Source: Humulus lupulus (lineage: Eukaryota; Streptophyta; Magnoliopsida; Rosales; Cannabaceae). Taken from it: DNA of 64,000 nucleotides. The notes under the pieces were generated by a model. It made no database searches. It saw only the letters and a program-made list of their open reading frames with translations, and was not told the DNA's origin. Numbering within the stretch: position 1 is the stretch's first letter; each line of letters begins with the position of its first letter. Positions 45,300-56,086 of the stretch are shown here, piece after piece. The DNA lies in contig NC_084793.1 in assembly GCF_963169125.1 (NCBI RefSeq), forward strand, positions 94,941,071 to 95,005,070. The letters run 5' to 3'. The position numbers and the translations under genes are program-made.

Positions 45300-46560
45300 A
45301 CTAGATCATCCTTCCTCCTATTGAAAGAAGAGATACAATCACCATTGTAGGCAAACCTCACCTAGCAGGAACAAGGAATGGAGCTCAAAAAAGATATATC
45401 CAGGAGCTGAAGATTCACAGTGGAAATCGCTAAAGAGACGGAAGTACCTCAAGAAAACGATAAAGAGTTTGCCCAACCATGTAAATAGACCCTAGGGTAG
45501 GTGAAGACTGATTTAAACTCCATGCTCTAGAGGATCTCGAAGAAATAATTCTTGACTTAGAGACACCTTCGAGGGTGGGAAAGAATGGGAAGAATCTAGG
45601 AGCCGAACAAAGGAAGGTGGTGGTCGATTTTTTGATGAAAAATGTCAACGTCTTTGCCTGGTCACACGAAGATATGGTGGGAATCAGTCCAAGTGTGATT
45701 ATGCACACCCTAAACTTAGACAAAAATGTGCCCGCGAAACAGTAAAAATGAAGGCTATTGGGGAAGGAGCGAGAAGAAGATTTAGAAAAAGAAATAGCTC
45801 ACCTACTGAAATGCAGGTTCATCACAGAGGCAAAATATCAGACCTGGATTGCCAATCCTGTTTTGGTTCCAAAGCCAAACATAAATGAAGGACTTGTATT
45901 GCTTTCCCCGACATGAATAACGCATGCCTAAAATATTGTTTCCTACTACAAATTATAGATCAACTAGTTGATGCCACGGCTGGCCACGAGCTCATGTCCT
46001 TCATGGATGCGTATTCTGGATATAGCTAGATCGCGATGAACCTACGGGCCAAGAACATACCATCTTCATGACCGAACACAATGTATACTACTCCATATTC
46101 ATTCCATTTGGGTTAAATAATGTTGGTGCCATGTATCACAAGCTAGTCAAAAATTGTTTGTTGACCAGATCGGGAAAACCATGGAAGTGTACATTGATGA
46201 CATGCTTATCAAGTCGAAAACTGCTAATAACTATGTATCCGATCTAGAAGAATGTTTTGGCGTACTAAAGAAGTATCATATGAAGTTGAACCCCCATGAG
46301 TGCACCTTTGGAGTCTTGTATGGAAAATTTATGGGATTTATAGTTAACTCGAGGGGAATCGAGGCAAATCCAGAAAAAAAAAAAAAAAGATCGTTGTGAG
46401 AAATGTCATCACCCAGGTCCTGGAAAGACATACAGAGCTTAATTGGAAAAGTCACGTCCTTAAATTGGTTTGTGTCCAAGTCCAAGGAAAAATGCCTCCC
46501 TTTCTATAATTTTCTCAGGGGAAACAAATGTTGGCTTCGAGATATCCTCTGATAAAAAAA
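45300..46560 (+). pseudogene. Pol N-terminal region and RT of plus-strand Tat element; protease not found
   Basis: TITIVGKPHLAGTRNGAQKR (about 45340) is the block that precedes the protease in the other Tat element. It is followed within about 100 bp by the pre-RT linker (VDFLMKNVNVFAWSHEDMVG at about 45630), so the protease (about 160 residues elsewhere) appears deleted. RT motifs: WIANPVLVPKPN (45850), GHELMSFMDAYSGYS (45980), catalytic MEVYIDDMLIKSKT (46181) and LNPHECTFGVLYGKFMGFIV. A run of 14 A at about 46374 and several stops break the frame. Confidence 0.75.
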
Positions 46561-46579
46561 CTCACATTCTACTTAATCT

Positions 46580-47315
46580 TGGCTTCGAGGAAGCTCATAC
46601 AATATTTTTCAGTCCCACACCATGCCTGTCTTAACCGATCAACCTTTAAGGAAGGTCTTAGAAAACCCTGAAACATCGGGACGTTTATTGAAGTGGGTCA
46701 TCAAACATAGTCAATTAGAAATATTATACAAGCCACTGCCATCAATAAAGGGTCAGGCGCTCGCTGACTTCATAACTGAATGTACTGGGTTCCACGGCGA
46801 GCCTATGAGGGAACCAATAAAATAATTGTGGAAACTCTTTGTTGACGGGTCTTTGAACGTGAACAGATCCAGAGATGGCATAATCCTAATTACACCTTAA
46901 GGACATCGCTTCCATACATCTATGAGATTTGGTCTTGACGCGTCCAACAACACAGAAGAGTATGAGGATTTGTTGGCCGAAGTTCGGGTTGCAAAAGAGT
47001 TGAAAGCGAAGGAAATTCAATATTTCAGTGATTCTGAGCTTGTGATTAATCAAGTATTGGGGGAATATCAAGCTCAAGGAATCAAAATGGCTGCTTATCT
47101 AGCTAAGGTGAAAAATTAACTGTCAAAGTTTGAATTCTACTCCTTCAAAAAAGTTCCACACTAGCAGAACACAAATGTAGATGCTTTAGCCTGACTCGCC
47201 ACCACCAAAGAGGCGGACACATTGAATGTTGTCCCTATAGAGTTCTTTGACAAACAATGCATAAATGAAGAGACCATAGAGGTTCCGAAGGACTGACCTA
47301 GATGACTCCAATCAT
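46580..47315 (+). pseudogene. RNase H and second RNase H of plus-strand Tat element
   Basis: MPVLTDQPLRKVLENPETSG and LLKWVIKHSQLEILYKPLPS (46622-46740) are the end of the first RNase H, whose N-terminal part is damaged. LWKLFVDGSLNVNRS (46828) opens the second, archaeal-type RNase H with its DGS Asp. It continues with FGLDASNNTEEYEDLLAEVR and YFSDSELVINQVLGEYQAQG, the Glu and Asp of the active site. It ends at ATTKEADTLNVVP, which matches the minus-strand Tat element. Four or more stops. Confidence 0.8.
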
Positions 47316-47369
47316 TGAATACCTCGAGTCCGGAAAACTTCCTAAAGACTGAAAGGATGCGCAAAAATT

Positions 47370-48664
47370 GATGTATTGGGTCCCGAGGTATGTTATGGTC
47401 GAATGGATTCTATACAGACGGGGTCACTCAATGACTCTTCTAAGATGTGTCTTTCCTAAGGAAGCGCAAGTTATCCTCAGGGAGATTCACAAGGGGTTTT
47501 TTGGAGACCACGGTGGGGGGCAAAGCTTGGCCCTGAAGGTGTTAAGGCAGGGCTAGACGGGGTCACTCAATGACTCTTCTAAGATGTGTCTTTCCTAAGG
47601 AAGCGCAAGTTATCCTCAGGGAGATTCACAAGGGGTTTTTTGGAGACCACGGTGGGGGGCAAAGCTTGGCCCTGAAGGTGTTAAGGCAGGGCTACTTTTG
47701 GCCCACACTTTCGGCCTCATATGTCCTCAAGTGTGACAAATGCCAATGCTTTGCCACCATCGCTCGGGCTGCACCCATAAAGTTGACCATGATATCCTCG
47801 CCCTTACCATCTGTTGTATTGGGGATTAACCTAATTAGATTGTTGCCAAATGGAAAGGGAGGAGTTCGCTACGCGGTTGACGCAATCAACTATTTCATGA
47901 TGTGGGTTAAGGTTGAACCGCTGGCAACTATAACCTTGAAGAGAACACTAGACTTTGTGGTAAAGAACGTAATATGCTAATTTGGACACCTGAAAAAGAT
48001 TGTGTTGGACAACGGGACTCAATTTGACAGCGACCTGTTCACAACTTTGTGCGAGAAATACAACATAATTAAGAGCTTCTCTTCAGTTGCATACTCTCAT
48101 GACAATGGGCAGGTCGAGGCAGTAAATAAAACCCTCAAGGAAAATCTAAAGAAACTATTAGAGGATGTTAAAGGGCTATGGCTTGAACAACTCCAACATG
48201 TGCTTTGGGCCTACAAGACCTCACATCGCACTTCCACTGGGCATACTCAATTCTCTCTAACTTTGGGAAGTGAAGTTATGCTCCCAGTCAAGGATTTAGT
48301 AACATCGCACAAGAAAAAGACCTTTGACCAGGATCAGAATCACAACCTGCTTAGTGCATCCCTGGATTTAATTAAAGAGTGATGACAAGAATCTCAACTA
48401 CAACTTGTCCATTACCAGCAAAGGGTGACACACTACTTCAACTAAAAGGTCAAAGAGCAGAGACTCGAACTAGGAGATTTGGTGCTCTGGAGGGTATTCC
48501 AAGCTAACAAAGACCCTAAAGACGGTGTACTAGGACTGAACTGGGAAGGACCCTATGAGATTGTACAAATCTTACGGGAAGGAACCTTCAAACTAGCTCG
48601 GTTAAACGAGGAGATGGTTCTGTGGACTTGGAACGCCTTGCATCTCAATAAGTATTACCAGTGA
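47370..48664 (+). pseudogene. Integrase of plus-strand Tat element with internal 139-bp duplication
   Basis: The HHCC zinc domain is seen as EIHKGFFGDH and KCDKCQCF (47740). The core follows: VDAINYFMMWVKVEPLA (first Asp, about 47878), VLDNGTQFDSDLF (second Asp, 48005), NGQVEAVNKTLKENL (Glu, 48105). The end is WEGPYEIVQILREGTFKLAR and WNALHLNKYYQ with a stop at 48662-48664. The 139-bp repeat at 47417-47694 duplicates the first half of the zinc domain and shifts the frame. Stops at about 47555 and 47980 also break it. Confidence 0.82.
47417..47694 (+). repeat. Perfect tandem duplication, 2 x 139 bp
   Basis: 47417-47555 and 47556-47694 are identical over their whole length, starting GACGGGGTCACTCAATGACT. 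The unit is not a multiple of three, so it breaks the integrase frame. Confidence 0.95.
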
Positions 48665-49454
48665 TGAGAGGTTTTCATTAATCTTAAGTAATTCATTTTT
48701 TGTAAAGCTTAAATATAAAAAGCCATGTTTTCTATTGTTTGAATTTGAATAGTATAAGGTTGTTGTGTAATTTAAGCACAAAACCAGAATTTTTCAATTT
48801 ATCCTTGTTATTCAACATGTATTGATTATATAAAAGCGATCTAGAATATTTATAAATTCTGATCGCTTAAGGGGCATATAACCCTCAATAGTCTTTAAAA
48901 TATTTTGCAAAATCAAGATAATTTTTTGCATCTTAGAATTTGTAAAATTGGAAAGTCTGCGACTTTTTAAAGCTTTAGTTTTCAAAGCAATTCCGAATGC
49001 GAACTAAGTGAAGAAAATTCAAAGAAAAAAATAAAAATCCTAGAATTTAAAAAGGTACAAAAATCTTAGAGCTAAACCAGGTCCGAGGCTTGAATCCTAG
49101 CAGGTATGTGATAGGCTGTAAAAACTCCTGGATACAACCAGGTCCACGACCTGAAATTAACTGGTTAAGCCATCAGACATATGCCACGATCTAAAATAGT
49201 GCTCCCTCCAACTATGCAAGTGTATTAAAACTTTGAAAGTTCAAAAACACGATGATAATTAATAGAAGGGAGATAGCATAAAGATTGTGCAGAATATAAA
49301 CATGAAAACCATCATATATAAGGAAAGTATGTATGAATTAAACAAGGATAATTAACCTCGAGCAGTGCCCTATGACAATTGTCTTGGCCTAAAAGGCCTC
49401 CTTACAAGGGTTTGCAATACTGTTAAACAATAAAAAATAAAACATAATGAGGTT
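48665..49454. other. Spacer between integrase and antisense ORF
   Basis: AT-rich, no supported gene. CTTAAGGGGCATATA at 48866-48880 is a PPT-like motif matching one in the minus-strand Tat element (8015-8030). Confidence 0.5.
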
Positions 49455-50416
49455 CTATCATTCTTGAGCTCCAGCCGTTTACTCCTGGGAAGACAGCTTT
49501 TTCTTCCCTCCTTCAGCTCCGGCCCTAGAAGTCGTTTCCACAGTCTCTGCAGGCTCCTTTGCTAACTGGTCTTGAAACTTGGCGAGGTAGCGCTCCCAAA
49601 CCTCAACAACAAGGAATGAGAAATCCTCGTCCTGATTGTATGCCCAAAAAATGATAGAACATCTCCTCCATGGAACTCTGAATCTGGGCCTCGTGGCTTG
49701 TCACGTGTAGCTCAAGCTCCATGATTCAGACAACACCATCCATGGCCTTAGACAGGGACTTCTCCTTGACCTCTGAAATATTCATCCTAAGGTCCTTAAC
49801 CTCCTTCAAGAGCTGATTACAGCTCTATATCACCTCCAAAGCTTGCGCCTTAGCAATTATTTCATTGTTCTGGGAGGTTTCCACCTCAGCTCAGATCCGA
49901 GTAGTACCCCGGATCTGGGCCAAGCAAGACTTCAACCAATGATTAATTAGAGGTCAATTTATGAGAACATGGAACTAAAAGAAGGAATATCAGGATAAGT
50001 CTTATTGTCAGAGTCATCCCCAACACAGAGTCAATGATGGTCGCCGAGGGTCTTGCCTCTATTGCCCGCAGTTCCTTGGTGCTAACTAGGTTGGCATGCT
50101 TTGTGATATGGCTCACAATCTCCTAGAGCGAAAAATGCAGGGGTTCTGGATATTTTTCCACCTAGATGGGAGGACCTGGGATCATGGTAGTTGTGGCTGT
50201 GACTTGGACGACTTGCGGGATAAGCAAAGGATCATGAGGAGCTAGGAGATGGGCCTCTTGGGTCGTAACCACAGATGGCTGAAGCTGCTTCTGGGTGGAA
50301 TTGGTCCCCTTTGTCTTAGTTGGAGAACCAACACTAGCTCTAGTTCCAGAGGTAGTTTCTTCAAAACCCTCGCCCTGTTGATAATAGGGTCGGTGCTGAA
50401 GACATCCTTGAGGAAT
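49455..50416 (-). pseudogene. C-terminal part of the antisense ORF, plus-strand Tat element
   Basis: The minus-strand frame shows SVGSPTKTKGTNSTQKQLQP (50320), a Thr/Pro-rich stretch (LIPQVVQVTATTTMIPGP), then NLVSTKELRAIEARPSATII. Toward 49700 come heptad-like segments (AKAQALEVI, CNQLLKEVKDLRMNISEVKE) suggesting a coiled coil, as in the other aORF (6790-7080). Several frame breaks. It is cut off from the N-terminal part by the insertion at 50417-53478. Confidence 0.5.
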
Positions 50417-53400
50417 CATTACACCAAAAGGGGTCTAAGACAACACTAAAATCTAATAGATTTAACAAAGTATTATAGTTGGTAAAAAATATATGAGCGG
50501 GTCTTTTTTCCAAAAAAAAAAAAAAAACTTCGAGCGAGTGACTAAAAATTTTGGGTACCATATTTACTATGCTTTTGTTCTCTTTTCAAAATTTTCTCTA
50601 TTAAATATATATATTTTTTGTTTTTCTTATCTCTCTCTCAAAATCTCCCATCTCTCTCTAAATCCCTAGTGTTTTTCCATGCCTTTGGTCTCTCACTACT
50701 CGTCAGCAACAATGAAATCCCCATTTCGAGTAATTGTAAGCAATTATTCTTGAAACAAGTACCATGATGTGAAGCCTTTTCTCTTCTTTGTGCCTTCGCC
50801 AATCTTTCCATTCGATGTACGTGTTTCATATTTGATTATGTAATAGAATGTTCATTTATATGTGGTTTGTGAAATTCAGAATTTTAACTTTATATGTATA
50901 TACATATATATATATGTGTGTGTGATTCAAAGTTTATGCCTCTTTTGCACTCTCGACTCTCGACTCCCACCTCTAACCACTCTTAAGAAATTGCCTCTGA
51001 GTGGAATCATTTTCCTAGCCTCTGACCTCTTATTTTTCACCTTTTCTTCTCTTCCTTCTAAACAGCTACATTCTGAAAGTAATTTCTCTATTGAACAGTA
51101 ATTTAAAACTTTTGTCTGTGATTTTGATGTAGCTAACCCTTGATTTCTCCTTTTATGTTTTGCATAATTTTATGTTTTTTTTAATAATGTAATTTGTACA
51201 TTTTGTAGCTGAACCACAATATTGGATCCAAGGGTTCTATTTTTTGGGTTTGGTTTCTTGGTTATTTATCTGATTGTCATTGTTTTATGGTTATTGTTTT
51301 TGTTCTATTATATGTTTTTCTCTTGTTTTTTAGTTGGAGTTTCTATTAGCATTTTATATAGCATCATCAAAGTAACCCCTTATTGCTACACTCTTAATAA
51401 ATCTATAATTTCATCTTACGATACAAATGTCTTCTTGCAATTACTCCTCATATATTAAGTACAAATAAGGTATCATGAACTTTCTTTGTTTATGTTCTTT
51501 TGTAAAAGTAAGGGTCATATAAACGTTGTGCTGCAACTTTGCTACAGGAGGTTAGAGGAGTTTGGCTAGATCTAGTATTAACTTTGACATAAAAGGATAA
51601 AATGCAAAAGAGTTAGTTAATTTTTAGTGATATTGTCATGTGATTTGTTAAATGTTTAGTGATATTTTGAAATCATTTTTTTGGGAATTGAAGCTTCATC
51701 TCTCAAACACAACCTAAGTCTATTCTTTTTTCATCATTGGTCTGTTATTTAAGGAATTGGTGTATTTCTTAGCCACTTCTTAATTACAGGTTTGAAAAGA
51801 AAACCTATTAGAATGCCTTTTCTTTTTTCTTATTTTTTTTTACTTTCATTGTTCTTATAAAAAGGCTAGAATTGATGGGTCGATGGATATGTGTATGAGT
51901 TTATAGGTAAGGGAAAAACCAATGTTTTATTATAGGACTTGGAATTAGTGTGAAGATGGCTTCCTAGGTGTAAGCTCAGATTGTGAAGGTTCGTACTATA
52001 GTTTCTCTTCATATGTTTTATACTTTTCATCTTGATATCAGTTCCTCCCTCCCTCCCACACACATCATTCCATTTTTTTTATTGGTAGCTCAACAAAAAT
52101 ATATTAATTGGAAAACAAGAGAAGGTTTGATTATCCTAGTTTAGTGTCTTTATTTATTCACTTCTTTTTCAGTAAATTTAATATTTTCCAATTATGCATG
52201 CTTCTTTTGTTTCACCATATTTAATATGTTTTGTTATACATGTTACAGGTTTTTTAAACAATACTTTTTGTTAGTGAATAGCTATTAGTCCAATGAGCTT
52301 CGACTTGTACCAATTTGTAGCGCCTACGCCAAGAGACATGATAACTAGTGGTACGATCAATTGTCTTGGTTCCTCTTACTTTATCATTTAAGTGGATTTG
52401 TATTGTCTATGGAGGTATTATTAATTTCATTGTTTTAGTCTTAGCATTCGACACTTTTTTAACTTTTTATTTTACTTAACTTAACTGTGTGAGTATCATT
52501 AGCTTATAATTATAAGGTTTCAATCTAATAATTTGAAAGATGATTATATAGATATAGGTAAAATCTTATGAGTTCATCTAGAATATTTTCGTACTAATTT
52601 CCTACTTTTCCAATATATATTTTGTAGGCCTATACATCAGATCAAGAGAAAGAACAATGCTTCTTACACAAAGAGTTATATCAGCAAGAGTTTCAGTAGT
52701 AACAACTTAGAGAAAACCCTCTCTCCTAGAAGCAATAGCTTTAGTAATCAAAGAATACTTTTAAGTAGTAGGCAACATAATTTAAAGTTCTTAGGTTGAA
52801 GAACCCCAAAACTTTACATCTAAGAGTTTCTTTGGATATCTCACTTCTAAGGATGTTAAAATCTCCAAACAAACCAACAAAGCATCTTAACATAAAGATG
52901 GCCCAAAAATATTGTATTATTTTTTAATAGTTATAGTGTTGTCTTTTTGGAATTTCTAATAAGCAGAGTTCCCGTTGATGTTAAATTGCCTTAAGCATTT
53001 TATTGTGCTTAGGTTTACCATTTGGAACTTGATATTTGTAATGTTATTCAATTACTTAATAAAGTTGCTTTTGTTTTCTTTTTTAGTTTCACTTTGTTAT
53101 CTTGTTGTAATATTAACATAAATAAATCTCTAAACTGTATAGTATAATATTTGACGAAGTTAAGAGTATTAAAATAATATAATAATGCCAAATATGTATT
53201 ATTGTAAATAGTAATTATAATATAATGCTACTTTATAAGTGTCAAAAAGTTTTTTATTAACTTTTATAAATAGCATAAAAAAATACTTATCCATTTATTA
53301 AAATAACACAATAAAAGTGTTATGATAGAATATACAATAATACATCTCCATAACTAAGGAAAAGTGTTATTCAAAATACTCTGATATATGATAACATCGC

Positions 53401-53478
53401 TTTCCTTAACACATTAATAAGTATTATGGTATATATTCGATAATCCTTTTTCGGTTAAAAGAAGTTTTTTTTGTAGTG
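50417..53478. mobile_element. Possible non-autonomous CACTA transposon (3.06 kb)
   Basis: The right end, read inward, is CACTACAAAAAAAACTTCTT, the typical CACTA terminus. The left end, CATTACACCAAAAGGGGTC, matches it at 10 of the first 13 bases. The flanking 3-bp sites (AAT and CAT) agree at two bases only. It lies inside the antisense ORF of the Tat element, whose sequence continues on both sides. The interior is AT-rich with a TA/TG microsatellite (50890-50925) and a CT-rich stretch resembling a gene leader (50630-50700), but shows no transposase. A hydrophobic ORF (51222-51458) has no recognisable domain. A different DNA transposon or a gene-derived fragment is possible. Confidence 0.4.
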
Positions 53479-53484
53479 CATACA

Positions 53485-55818
53485 TATTCTTCTGCAAGGA
53501 TGACAAGAAAAGTTAGAATAGAGTTTTATAATTCTAACTAGGTAAGCAACAAAAAGTAACAAAATAAGAACCCTACCCTCCGAACTAGAGTAGGAGACTG
53601 CTACGATTAGTTATGGATTATGAACTAGGCTAGACATAACCTCTAACTCTTGGATTATTAGGGGAGGGGGAGATTCTAACATTACTACTTCACGGGACCT
53701 ACTAGGTTCGGGCTCCTCATCTGGACTAGGCTCATATTCGACCTGCCTAATACCCGAAGTAAAGGAAACATGACACAAGGAACGCCATGACAAGAGGCTT
53801 GTACCATAATGTTCAAAAATGGTGAACCTAAAATACAAAGTGTTATCTACTTCTACGATATATATAGGGTAGGCAAAATCATTGCGTATGACCAATTGGT
53901 AACATTCGGGTCCGGGTCTTCAGGATTTCGACTCTCAAGATGCCTCAAATTGAATCGGGTTAGTGCAAAACTGGCAGCAACCTAGTTTTTTTCCCTATCT
54001 TTATTACCTTAGTCGAAGGTGCCAACTACTGCCCCTGATTCAGCATGACCGTGGTCAGAATCCTGCTCGCCTTCAATGGTCTTTCTTTTACGCACCAATG
54101 GTGTGACCTCCTCCTTTCCTCGACCTCCTCAACGACTGAAAGCAGCCCCTTGGGAAGACATCGACTCCTAATGGCCAGTGTCTGATCTTTCCTAATCAGC
54201 TTACAAGCCACCATGGTTGCGTCATTCACCACCACCCTGAACTCCTCCCCGGTGAGACTGGTTGCCAAAGTATTGTATTAACCCCTAAGAGTCTCAGACC
54301 GTGCTATTCTATTATAAATAACTGCAAAAGATAACAACTCGATTAGAATAAGTAAAACTTAACAAAAATGAAGAATTTAGATGGAGTATAAAAGAAAAGA
54401 TACTTACGAGGTCAGTTGACATAACGATAATTGCTGTTCTGGAATTCGTTTGACATAAAATACTGATCTTTGAAGTCATTCGGGTGGCTGGGGTGGTCGA
54501 TGATGCTGGCGGATTTAGGAAACTAAGTGAGGTAATAGAAATCATCACCTCGAGTTTTAGTGTCTGGATTGGCCTTCAAACAGAAAAAATATAAAATGTC
54601 CACTAGGGTGGGGACCTCCCACTCATTCTTGAGGAATATATATTTTAACTCCGGGAGGAGGCGATAGGAATTTGGCGAGAGCTGGAATGGGGCGAGCTTC
54701 ACGTAATTCAGGATGTCAGCAAAATATTGATCCAGTTGGAGGAAGGCACCTACCTTCAGGTGTTCATCACTCCAGGCCCCGAAGTCATCCTCCAACGGGG
54801 TACAAATCCGCTCACCTTCCAATGTTGGTCAAGCGTAGAACTTGGGATTCATCTCCATCCTGTGATTTAGCATTATTTTATTTACTTTGGGTTTAGAAGT
54901 AATTCGAGACATAATCCCCTTGGCATCAAAGAAAATGTCAGGTCCAACCTCGACCTCCTTCTCCACCACTGAACCAAAGTGGGTAATGTGGGTCTCGGGG
55001 CCGACCTGCTTATCTTTTCCTTGAGAAGAGGAGCATGTGTCGGTTTTTTTCTTTTGAGAGGCTGTGAAAATTGTTTTAGTTCACCTGATTACAAAATGAT
55101 TAATTAGAGGTGACCAAGGGATGTAACCTAGTTCTAGATAACGGAAGAAACAATGATCTGAAATTCTAAGGCATCACTACTCTGCTTTACTACTCGATCT
55201 AAAGCATCTACGGATTAAGTGTAGGCTTAATACCCCGACGTGTGGTCCCACGTGCGTCTCTAATTCACATGCCTGAATCTTGGGAAGGTGCTGAAATTTC
55301 AGGATTCGTGTGTCAGACACAATGATCTCGAAAAGCAGTTTAATGCAAACCCACCCTAGTATTGTGTCCCTTAAGCCTCCTAGATTTGAGCCTAAACCCT
55401 TCACCTTCCAGACCAAAAAACTCGCACATTTAACCTCTAAACCCAAAAAAAACCCAGAAATATTACCTCTTTTTATGAACTAAATTTAACAATTTCTAGT
55501 CATCTTTGTTTCGGCCTAGTATAACCCAAAATGAACCCATATAGAATCAAAATAAGGCAATACATATTGGAAAATTTCATGAACTTGAAAATAAAACGAA
55601 TAGAAAAATTTAAACCAGAATGAAGACGTACTTACATATTGATTCTTGATTGAGGCTGTAAAAAGGGGCGAAGAATGGTGAAGGTTACAGAAACTAGGAG
55701 GCAACCATTGGAGGGATTTCTAAGAGGGAAGAACTTAAAAGGGTTTCTGACAATTTTAGAGGGAAGAAAGAAATCAAATTCAAATGGAAAAGGTGGTGAA
55801 CGATAGGTCTTGTTCTCA
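53485..55818 (-). pseudogene. N-terminal part of the antisense ORF, plus-strand Tat element
   Basis: Reads leftward from the promoter at 55826. Conserved block (54822-54523): EGERICTPLEDDFGAWSDEH, FADILNYVKLAPFQLSPNSY, LVDILYFFCLKANPDTKTRG and FYYLT. This matches the block at 4930-5263 of the other Tat element (LYLFCLK-type and FYYL motifs at the same spacing). Then comes an intron (54322-54407). A Lys/Arg/Ser-rich part follows, then SPDEEPEPSRSREVVMLESP (53700), a Pro/Glu-rich linker. Stops near 54830 and 54540 and several frame changes inactivate it. No function is known. Confidence 0.55.
54322..54407 (-). other. Intron in the antisense ORF
   Basis: On the minus strand the donor is CTC|GTAAGTATC and the acceptor TTATCTTTTGCAG|TTA, 86 bp, with T-rich interior. 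It sits just downstream of the conserved block, as does the 81-bp intron (5264-5344) in the other Tat element. Confidence 0.6.
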
Positions 55819-55826
55819 TATTTATA
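55819..55826 (-). promoter_or_regulatory. TATA box for the antisense ORF
   Basis: The minus strand reads GTGACGTATAAATATGAG, a TATA box preceded by a TGACGT (bZIP-type) core. It lies about 260 bp inside the 3' LTR edge, like the TATA box at 3574-3581. Confidence 0.55.
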
Positions 55827-56072
55827 CGTCACATTTGGGGACGAATTTGAGCTGCATGATTAAAGTAGGTAGAGACCCGAGGGTCAGAATTAAATAAACC
55901 AAATGGCGACAAAAGGTTGGCAAGACAATGGTCACAGTACTTGAAACCCGAACAGACACCTATAATAAGCAGAAACATGTCCCGTACTTGAGTGAGTGAC
56001 CAAGTTTTCTCATGACGGAAGCCGAAAAGCCCATATTGCGCGTGTCAGAAGTGACGTCATGCACGAGATAGA

Positions 56073-56086
56073 TCTTGGGGGATAAA
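56073..56086 (+). other. Polypurine tract of plus-strand Tat element
   Basis: TCTTGGGGGATAAA directly precedes the LTR start TGTTCTACCC. It defines the 3' LTR start. Confidence 0.7.

Noticed and set aside
51222..51458. Small membrane protein
   Set aside because: The frame is hydrophobic because the DNA is T-rich; no homologous frame, no good gene context, inside a probable transposon.
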